Assembly (NCBI GenBank): GCA_020724775.1
Contig: DYGG01000031.1
Coordinates: forward strand, 1 to 40,615
Direction of reading: 5' to 3'
Length of the DNA stretch: 40,615 bases
DNA from: Ignavibacterium sp.
GTDB taxonomy: Bacteria > Zixibacteria > MSB-5A5 > GN15 > PGXB01
Shown piece after piece: positions 17,360-24,086 of the stretch (positions are counted from its first letter, which is position 1; the number at the start of each line of letters is the position of its first letter). Under the pieces are notes generated by a model. That model made no database searches. It was not told the DNA's origin and saw only the letters and a list, made by a program, of their open reading frames with translations. Position numbers and translations under genes: made by a program.

Positions 17360-18298
17360 ATGAATTCAAACAGTTCTGTTACAGATCTCTGCTCGACCTG
17401 TAACTACTTCGCCACCTGTGTCTACCGGCAGGAACGCGAGGGACCTATTCAGTTCTGCGAGATGTTTGTCGAGGTAGTGGAAAAGCATAAAGAGGGGTAT
17501 GGGGGGCTTATTGCTATTCTTGAAGAGATTCAATCGAAGTACGGCTATCTGCCCCAGGCGGCGTTGAGAACGGTAGCCGAGAAAACCGGTCGTTCATTAG
17601 TAGATATTTACGGCGTGGCGACTTTCTACCGTCTTTTCAGCCTCGAGCCGCGCGGCAAGCATCTCGTCTCCGTTTGCAAAGGGACGGCCTGTCATGTGCG
17701 AGGCGGACCGACCATCGCCGAGGAATTCGAAACTCAACTTGGAATCGGCGCGGGCCAAACCACTTCTGACCGGAAATTTACTCTGACCACTGTCAACTGT
17801 CTTGGCGCTTGTGCCCTTGGTCCGGTCGTCGTTGTCGACGGCCATTATTACTCCAATGTGAAAAAATCCGAGGTCAAAGGAATTATCAGCCGCAGCGATG
17901 TCGAAGAAGAGCGATATGTCATTCCGGCTGACGAGCAGACCTTCCCTCTGGAAGTCAGTTGCCCGCGCTGCAATCACAGTCTGATGGATAAGGAGCATCT
18001 TCTGGATAATGCCCCGGCAATCCGGGTCACTATCTCCTTTGACGGTCATCACGGATGGCTCCGTCTTTCCTCGCTTTACGGGAGTTATAATATTGAGTCC
18101 GAGTACAAACTGCCGCACGACCGGATAGTCAATTTCTTCTGTCCGCATTGTCATGCCGAACTGGTCGGCGGCTCCAAATGCCCCGAATGCAGCGCCGCCA
18201 TGGTACCGATGATTGTTCGCGGCGGCGGCATCATTCAGATCTGCTCCCGGCGCGGATGCCGCGGACATATGCTCGACCTCAACGGAGTAAACGTCTAA
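17360..18298 (+). CDS. NuoE-like [2Fe-2S] subunit with Cys-rich extensions
   Basis: The centre (about residues 45-190) is a NuoE/HydC-type thioredoxin-like [2Fe-2S] subunit: ILEEIQSKYGYLPQAAL and the GVATFYRLFSLEPRGKH segment, then CKGTACHVRGG and CLGACALGPVVVVDGHYY supplying the four cluster cysteines. At 312 residues it is about twice the usual size. The N-terminus carries the four-Cys motif of the upstream small protein (C11, C14, C20, C33). The C-terminus (about 205-310) has CPRC, CPHC, CPEC and a final CSRRGC, like paired zinc ribbons. ATG 17360 follows GAGGAGG; a TTG three bases earlier is unlikely. It should pass electrons to or from the NuoF-like subunit encoded next. The function of the extensions is unknown. 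Confidence 0.88.
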   Translation: MNSNSSVTDLCSTCNYFATCVYRQEREGPIQFCEMFVEVVEKHKEGYGGLIAILEEIQSKYGYLPQAALRTVAEKTGRSLVDIYGVATFYRLFSLEPRGKHLVSVCKGTACHVRGGPTIAEEFETQLGIGAGQTTSDRKFTLTTVNCLGACALGPVVVVDGHYYSNVKKSEVKGIISRSDVEEERYVIPADEQTFPLEVSCPRCNHSLMDKEHLLDNAPAIRVTISFDGHHGWLRLSSLYGSYNIESEYKLPHDRIVNFFCPHCHAELVGGSKCPECSAAMVPMIVRGGGIIQICSRRGCRGHMLDLNGVNV

Positions 18299-18349
18299 TG
18301 ATACTCTCCAACCATTCACGATATCGCTAAATATTATCAGGAATATGGC

Positions 18350-21300
18350 ATGGAAAAATTGAAGTCAATCGAAGAATTCAGCGCGTTGCAGGGCCGTCTG
18401 GCGGCTGACCGTGATGACGCCATTCCGACCGTCGTAATCTCGGCCGGGACCTGCGGCCAGGCCAGCGGCGCCAACGACCTTATTCGTATAGCCAAACGGG
18501 AGATTTTGGCGCATAACCTGACCGATCGCGTTCACCTGCGGGTGACCGGATGTCACGGCTATTGCGAAATTGAGCCGTCGGTACTGATCGAGCCCTCCCG
18601 TACTATCTATCCCAAAGTAACCGAGAACGACATGGTGCGGATAATTGCTGCCGTCGCTCATGGCGAAGTAATTCAAGACCTGCTTACCCAGGATCGCTTC
18701 AGCGGTAAGCGACTGGAGAAAATGGAAGAACTCCCATTCTACCGCAAGCAGGTTCGCACTATCCTCTCTCGCAATGAAAAAATCGACCCAATTCGAATCT
18801 ACAATTATATCGAAAGCGGCGGTTATGCCGCTCTGGCGAAGGTTCTTCAGAAAGGGGAACCGGGCTGGGTCATTGATGAAGTCAAGGTATCCAAAATCCG
18901 TGGGCGTGGCGGCGCCGGTTTCCCCACCGGAATCAAGTGGGAAATGCTCGCCAAACAGCCCGGCAAACGCGGCAAATATTTGGTATGTAATGCCGATGAA
19001 GGCGATCCCGGCGCCTATATGGACCGCAGTGTTCTTGAAGGAAACCCACACAGCATTATTGAAGGGATGATTATCGGCGCCTTTGGTACCGGCGCGACCA
19101 AAGGAGTCATTTATGTGCGTCACGAATATCCGCTGGCTATCAAGCATCTGGTGATTGCTTTGCATCAGGCGCGTGACCTGGGGTTCCTCGGGGAAAATAT
19201 TCTTGGCACAAAATTCAATTTCGAGATAAATATCGTCCGCGGGGCCGGGGCGTTTGTCTGTGGTGAGGAGACCGCTCTTATCGCTTCCATTGAAGGGAAA
19301 ATGGGCGAGCCGCGTCAACGTCCCCCATACCCGGTGCAGAAAGGGATTAACGGCTGCCCCACCGTTATAAACAACGTCGAGACCTGGGCGAATATTCCCG
19401 TCATCATCAATGAAGGCGCTGCCGGCTTTACCCGGACCGGAACTGCCAGCAGTTCCGGCACCAAAATTTTCAGCCTGGTCGGCAAAGTGAGGAATACCGG
19501 GCTGGTGGAAGTCCCCATGGGCGCCTCCATCAACTCTATTGTCAACGAGATTGGCGGCGGTCCGGTCGGCAACAACAAAATCAAAGCGGTGCAGACCGGC
19601 GGTCCCTCCGGAGGATGCATTCCGGCAAGCATGTTTGACCTTCCTATCGATTTCGATTCCCTTGCCAAAGCCGGTTCCATCATGGGCTCCGGCGGCATGA
19701 TTGTTATGGATGACCGCACCTGCATGGTCGATGTCGCCAAATATTTCATGAACTTCCTCAAAGATGAGTCCTGCGGCAAATGTTTTACCTGTCGCAAAGG
19801 AACCCAGCGGATGTATGAAATTCTGGATGATATCTCGAAAGGGAACGGCACTCTCGAAAAACTGCAACTACTGGAAGAACTGGCTCTGGTCGTGAAAGAT
19901 ACCACCATGTGCGGCCTGGGTCAGTCTGCCGCCAATCCGGTGCTTTCAACCATCCGTTACTTCCGCAGTGAATACATGGAGCACATTATACACAAGCGCT
20001 GTCCCGCCGGAGTCTGCAAGGAGTTGGTGGGGGCGCCGTGTCAGTCCAGTTGTCCGCTGGGCACGGAAGCCTGGCGCTATGTGGCACATATCGCCCGCGG
20101 TGAGTACGAGCAGGCCTACCACGTGATACGGGAAGCCAATCCCTTCCCCTCGGTCTGCGCTCGTGTCTGCAACCATCCCTGTGAGGAGCATTGCCGCGCC
20201 GGAGCCAGCGGCGGACAGTCGGTTGCTATCCGCGCTCTCAAACGGTTTGTCACAGACCGCATCGACCCCGCTTCTTACAAACCACTTAGATTGGCGGAAG
20301 CCGATGACGTAAGCCCCAAAGTGGCGATTGTCGGCGCCGGTCCGGCCGGACTTACGGCCGCACACTACCTCTCCCTGAACGGTTATCGCGTGACCGTCTT
20401 TGATTCCGAGAAAAAGCCGGGAGGGATGATGTTCACCGCCATCCCGCCTTATCGCCTGCCCCGGGAGGTCATCGAAAAAGAGATAGAATCACTTATTGAC
20501 GAAAAAGTCGAACTGAAATTGAACTCCAGTCTTGGAAAGGATTTCAGTATCGACAGTCTTTTCGCCGATGGATATAAATCAGTCTTCCTTGCCCTTGGCG
20601 CTCATAAGAGCAAGCGGCTTGAAATTGAGGGAGAAGATGTGCAGGGGGTATATCCCTCAATGCAGTTCCTCCGCGGATTCAATGTCCAGGGAAAGAAACT
20701 TGCCCGCGGCAAGGTCGGCGTAATAGGCGGCGGCAACTCCGCAATTGATGCCGCTCGGGTGGCTATTCGGCAGGAAGATGTAGAAAGCGTCACCGTCTTC
20801 TACCGTCGCACCCAGAATGAGATGCCGGCCTTCGAGGAGGAGATAGAAGCCGCCTTGCAGGAAGGAATCGCCCTCGAGACTCTGGTAACGCCGCTGCGCG
20901 TTCTTTCTACCAGTGGCCATTTGACCGGCATCCAGTGCCTGCGCAACAGCCTCGGAGAACCTGATTCCAGCGGACGTCAGCGACCGGTCCCAATACCCGG
21001 AAGCGAATTTGTCGCCGCGCTTGACACACTCATCGTCGCTATCAGCGAAGGCTCTGACATCGATTGCATCTCCGTGGCAAGTTCGATGAAGATTGACACC
21101 GATGAAAAGAGCAGTACTGTTAGAGTCGATACGGAAACTCTTGGCACCAATCGCCCCGGCGTCTTTGCCGGCGGCGATCTGACGACCGGACCTAACACTA
21201 TTGTCGATGCCATCGCAGCCGGCAAAAGAGCGGCAATTATGATTGACCGCTATATCCGCGGCGAAGCGCTTAAACAGCCGGGTCAGGTCCGCCTGCCGCA

Positions 21301-21526
21301 AATCTATGTCGAGCCGGCGCCGGCGTGCGACCAGCCGCTGGAAGCGGGAACAAGAGTCGATACTCCGCGTGCCGCCGTGCAGTGGCGCAAACGGGGGTTC
21401 GCCGAGGTCGAAATGTCCCTGACTGTCAAAGAAGCGACCCGCGAAGCCTGCCGCTGCCTGCGCTGCGACCTCGAATTTACCAAACCTCCGACCCCGGAGA
21501 AAAAACAGATTCAAGTAGGAGGTTGA
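18350..21526 (+). CDS. NuoF-GltD fusion: NADH/FMN and NADPH/FAD oxidoreductase
   Basis: A 1058-residue fusion. Residues about 25-110 are a thioredoxin-like [2Fe-2S] domain (GTCGQASG, GCHGYCEIEP). Residues about 145-545 are NuoF: GRGGAG (185-190) and CNADEGDPGAYMDRS for NADH and FMN, RGAGAFVCGEETALIASIEG, an SLBB region, and the [4Fe-4S] ligands C475, C478, C481 and C521. Then comes a GltD/NfnB-like module: a double-cluster domain (C551, C556, C564, C568; C603, C607, C611, C615), FAD-binding GAGPAG (662-667) and a second Rossmann motif GGGNSA (793-798) with YRRT after it, as in NADPH-binding GltD. The tail ends RCLRCD. One chain therefore joins both nicotinamide pools. HydB-type proteins instead end in a ferredoxin domain. 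Cytoplasmic; core of the proposed complex. Confidence 0.92.
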   Translation: MEKLKSIEEFSALQGRLAADRDDAIPTVVISAGTCGQASGANDLIRIAKREILAHNLTDRVHLRVTGCHGYCEIEPSVLIEPSRTIYPKVTENDMVRIIAAVAHGEVIQDLLTQDRFSGKRLEKMEELPFYRKQVRTILSRNEKIDPIRIYNYIESGGYAALAKVLQKGEPGWVIDEVKVSKIRGRGGAGFPTGIKWEMLAKQPGKRGKYLVCNADEGDPGAYMDRSVLEGNPHSIIEGMIIGAFGTGATKGVIYVRHEYPLAIKHLVIALHQARDLGFLGENILGTKFNFEINIVRGAGAFVCGEETALIASIEGKMGEPRQRPPYPVQKGINGCPTVINNVETWANIPVIINEGAAGFTRTGTASSSGTKIFSLVGKVRNTGLVEVPMGASINSIVNEIGGGPVGNNKIKAVQTGGPSGGCIPASMFDLPIDFDSLAKAGSIMGSGGMIVMDDRTCMVDVAKYFMNFLKDESCGKCFTCRKGTQRMYEILDDISKGNGTLEKLQLLEELALVVKDTTMCGLGQSAANPVLSTIRYFRSEYMEHIIHKRCPAGVCKELVGAPCQSSCPLGTEAWRYVAHIARGEYEQAYHVIREANPFPSVCARVCNHPCEEHCRAGASGGQSVAIRALKRFVTDRIDPASYKPLRLAEADDVSPKVAIVGAGPAGLTAAHYLSLNGYRVTVFDSEKKPGGMMFTAIPPYRLPREVIEKEIESLIDEKVELKLNSSLGKDFSIDSLFADGYKSVFLALGAHKSKRLEIEGEDVQGVYPSMQFLRGFNVQGKKLARGKVGVIGGGNSAIDAARVAIRQEDVESVTVFYRRTQNEMPAFEEEIEAALQEGIALETLVTPLRVLSTSGHLTGIQCLRNSLGEPDSSGRQRPVPIPGSEFVAALDTLIVAISEGSDIDCISVASSMKIDTDEKSSTVRVDTETLGTNRPGVFAGGDLTTGPNTIVDAIAAGKRAAIMIDRYIRGEALKQPGQVRLPQIYVEPAPACDQPLEAGTRVDTPRAAVQWRKRGFAEVEMSLTVKEATREACRCLRCDLEFTKPPTPEKKQIQVGG

Positions 21527-21531
21527 GATAT

Positions 21532-22209
21532 ATGGTAACACTTACTATAAATGGCGTTGAAGTTACTGTTGAAGACGGCACCACCGTCCTGGAGGCGGCC
21601 CGCTTTCTCGGGTTTCCGATTCCGACCCTATGCCACATGGAGGGACTCTCCCCTTACGGCGCCTGCCGTCTATGCGTTGTCGAAATCGGACAGGAACCGA
21701 AATCACGTCTGGTCACATCCTGCACTTATCGCGCCGAAGAAGGGTTGATTGTCAGAACCGCGTCATCACAGGTGATGAAAGCACGCATGATGATTCTGGA
21801 ACTGCTTCTGGCTTCCTGTCCTCAGTCGAAAGTGATACAGGATTTAGCCTCCAAATTCCAGGTTCGCCAGCAGCGATTCCGCCAGGAACATGAAGATTGC
21901 ATTCTTTGCGGCTTATGCGTCCGGATGTGCGAAGAGCAGATGATGGCAAAAGCGATTGGTTTTCGCGGGCGGGGTGAGAAACGGAGTATCGGAACGCCCT
22001 TCGATATCCGCTCCGAGCAGTGCCGGTTGTGCGGCGGATGTATGTATGTCTGTCCGGCGTGCCAGTTGCGTTGCACCTATGCCGAGCCCGATAAGGCTAT
22101 CTGCGGCGGATGCGCCAATATCCATCCCCCCTGCTATATTAAAGAGCAATTTGATGATATGATGTGTTATATGGACCCCTGTGTCGCCTGTGAAATAATC
22201 AAGAAATAA
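21532..22209 (+). CDS. NuoG-like iron-sulfur subunit without catalytic domain
   Basis: A 225-residue protein. Residues 1-75 are a plant-type [2Fe-2S] domain with C34, C45, C48 and C64. A bacterial-ferredoxin-like double-cluster region follows (C123, C126, C129, C133; C164, C167, C170, C174). The C-terminal 50 residues add C177, C181, C191, C194, C201, C212, C217 and C220, enough for further metal sites. The His-Cys3 cluster found between these parts in NuoG and HndD is not seen, and there is no molybdopterin or H-cluster domain. It thus looks like a pure electron wire. ATG 21532 follows GTAGGAGG and lies five bases after the previous stop; longer in-frame starts lie inside the preceding gene. 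Confidence 0.88.
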   Translation: MVTLTINGVEVTVEDGTTVLEAARFLGFPIPTLCHMEGLSPYGACRLCVVEIGQEPKSRLVTSCTYRAEEGLIVRTASSQVMKARMMILELLLASCPQSKVIQDLASKFQVRQQRFRQEHEDCILCGLCVRMCEEQMMAKAIGFRGRGEKRSIGTPFDIRSEQCRLCGGCMYVCPACQLRCTYAEPDKAICGGCANIHPPCYIKEQFDDMMCYMDPCVACEIIKK

Positions 22210-22238
22210 TATGATGAAAATATAGGAGGAACAACTAA

Positions 22239-23822
22239 ATGACTTACTCGAGAGTAAATGCCACGGCGGCGACCCTGACTAAAAACAGAACCGAGCACTC
22301 GGTCGTGCCCGTTTCCGGAATGTGTGTCACCTGCGTCGACGGGTGCGTCGGCATGTGCGAAATCGGCAAATCAGCCTATCGCGGACATGAAGTTATCTAT
22401 CCGCAGCCATTCGGTGTCATTACCACCGCCGGTGAGAAAATCTATCCGGTCGATTACTCCCATTTCAATATCAGCGGCACCGCCGTCGGGGCTCACGGTA
22501 TTGAAGCGGATAGCGATAAAGCGATATTCCCCAATGTCAATCTTGAAGTCCATTTCGGTCACGACAAGGGCATCAAATTTCGTCTCCCCTGGATAATCCC
22601 CGGTATCGGCTCTACTGATATCGCCAAGAACAACTGGGAAGGATTGGCAATCGGTTCGGCTCTTGCCGGGACCGGCTTGACCATCGGCGAAAATGTGGTT
22701 GGTATGGATATGGAATCGGTCATACAGAATGGCCGGGTGGTCGATACCTCCGACCTCAAACGGCGGGTTAGTCTTTACAAGGACCATATGCGGGACGGCT
22801 ACGGGGCGATTATTGTTCAGGCAAACATTGAAGATACCCGTCTCGGCGTTCAGGAATATGCCATTCAGAAACTCGGTGTGCAGGTAGTGGAGTTAAAATG
22901 GGGACAGGGCGCCAAGAACATCGGCGGCGAGGTCAAAATCCGCAACCTGAAAAAAGCCCAGATTCTATATGAGAGAGGGTATGTCGTTCTCCCCAATCCG
23001 ACCGACCCGACCGTAATCAAAGCCTTTGAGCGAGGCGCCTTCAAAGAATTTGAAAGACATTCTCGTGTCGGTATGGTAACCGAGGAGTCTTTCGCCACCC
23101 GGGCTCAGGAACTTCGCGACGCCGGCGCTAAATATGTTTTCCTGAAGACCGGTGCTTATCGCCCGGCCGACCTGGCGCGAGCAATCGCTTTTGCCTCCAA
23201 GTACAAAATCGACCTGCTGACCGTTGACGGCGCCGGAGGCGGTACCGGTATGAGCCCTTGGCGGATGATGAATGAATGGGGCGTGCCGCCGGTGGAACTT
23301 CATTCCATGCTCTACTTCTACGCTAAAAAACTCGCCGATAAGGGAAAGCATGTTCCGGCGCTCGCTGTCGCCGGCGGTTTTACTTTTGAAGACCAGATAT
23401 TCAAGGGACTGGCTCTTGGGGCTCCCTTTGTCAGACTGGTCGGCATGGCGCGTGGACCGATTGCGGCGGCTATGGTTGGCAAGACCATCGGTAGAACTAT
23501 CGATGAGAACCAGTTGCCGGTCTATGTCGAACGGTTCGGTAACAGTATAGACGAGATTTTCGTCACTGCTCATGACCTGCGCAAGGAACTGGGGGATGCC
23601 GCCTTCGAGAAAATCCCCACCGGCGCCCTTGGCTTGTACACCTATTACGAGCGTCTGGCGCAGGGACTTCGTCAGTTAATGGCAGGAACACGCAAATTTG
23701 CTATGAATCATATCTCCCGTGACGATATCTGGGCTCTCACCAAAGAGGCCTCGGAAATCAGCGGCATCCAATATGTGATGGACGTGGACAAGGCGGAAGT
23801 GGAGAAGATACTCAATTTCTAA
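22239..23822 (+). CDS. Stand-alone glutamate synthase-type FMN-binding protein
   Basis: A 527-residue protein with the FMN-binding TIM barrel of the glutamate synthase large subunit: ELKWGQGAKNIGGEVKIRN, LLTVDGAGGGTGMSPWRM, and AVAGGFTFEDQIFKGLALGA, the phosphate-binding end of the barrel. The glutaminase domain and the GXGXG C-terminal domain of GltB are absent. The cysteines for the GltB 3Fe-4S cluster are also absent: the only four Cys are C29, C32, C36 and C40 in a new N-terminal C-x2-C-x3-C-x3-C motif. A conventional glutamate synthase role is therefore unlikely. It follows AGGAGGAAC at 22226 and is last in the operon, before a terminator, so it is probably a subunit or direct partner of the upstream NADH/NADPH module. 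Confidence 0.85.
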   Translation: MTYSRVNATAATLTKNRTEHSVVPVSGMCVTCVDGCVGMCEIGKSAYRGHEVIYPQPFGVITTAGEKIYPVDYSHFNISGTAVGAHGIEADSDKAIFPNVNLEVHFGHDKGIKFRLPWIIPGIGSTDIAKNNWEGLAIGSALAGTGLTIGENVVGMDMESVIQNGRVVDTSDLKRRVSLYKDHMRDGYGAIIVQANIEDTRLGVQEYAIQKLGVQVVELKWGQGAKNIGGEVKIRNLKKAQILYERGYVVLPNPTDPTVIKAFERGAFKEFERHSRVGMVTEESFATRAQELRDAGAKYVFLKTGAYRPADLARAIAFASKYKIDLLTVDGAGGGTGMSPWRMMNEWGVPPVELHSMLYFYAKKLADKGKHVPALAVAGGFTFEDQIFKGLALGAPFVRLVGMARGPIAAAMVGKTIGRTIDENQLPVYVERFGNSIDEIFVTAHDLRKELGDAAFEKIPTGALGLYTYYERLAQGLRQLMAGTRKFAMNHISRDDIWALTKEASEISGIQYVMDVDKAEVEKILNF

Positions 23823-23844
23823 ATTCTGTTAATCCCCACTTTGG

Positions 23845-23876
23845 CGGCCGGATATCTTTCCGGCCGTTATTTTTTT
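23845..23876 (+). terminator. Rho-independent terminator of the redox operon
   Basis: CGGCCGGA and TCCGGCCG form a perfect 8-base-pair stem with a 6-base loop, followed by TTATTTTTTT, 22 bases after the FMN protein stop. Confidence 0.9.
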
Positions 23877-23906
23877 GTCATTATTGAGTCGGTGGGGAAA
23901 TAAAGA

Positions 23907-23979
23907 TAGCGGTACGGGGAATCGAACCCCGGTTTGATGGCTGAGAACCACCCGTCCTAGGCCACTAGACGATACCGCC
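23907..23979 (-). tRNA. tRNA-Glu (anticodon CTC)
   Basis: The minus strand folds as a full cloverleaf. The 7-base-pair acceptor stem is GGCGGTA with TACCGCT, ending in a G-U pair. The D-arm has the Glu-typical TCGTCTAGTGGCCTAGGAC. The anticodon stem GGTGG/CCATC encloses loop TTCTCAG, giving anticodon CTC, which reads GAG. The T-arm is CCGGGGTTCGATTCCCCG. The discriminator base is A. CCA is not encoded, so it must be added after transcription. Confidence 0.96.
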
Positions 23980-24086
23980 AGAAAACCAACGAGCGGCTAA
24001 TATAATACCAATCATCATTTTGTCAAGTCCGCTTGTTTTAATCCCCAATAGAGACTATATTTCCCCGAAATCTGACAGGAGGTGCC

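Noticed and set aside
17597-18319. 240-codon minus-strand frame over the NuoE-like gene
   Set aside because: Antisense shadow without family features, on top of a well-supported gene.
18365-19867. 500-codon minus-strand frame over the NuoF part
   Set aside because: Shadow of the NuoF-GltD coding sequence, caused by its codon bias; no domain pattern.
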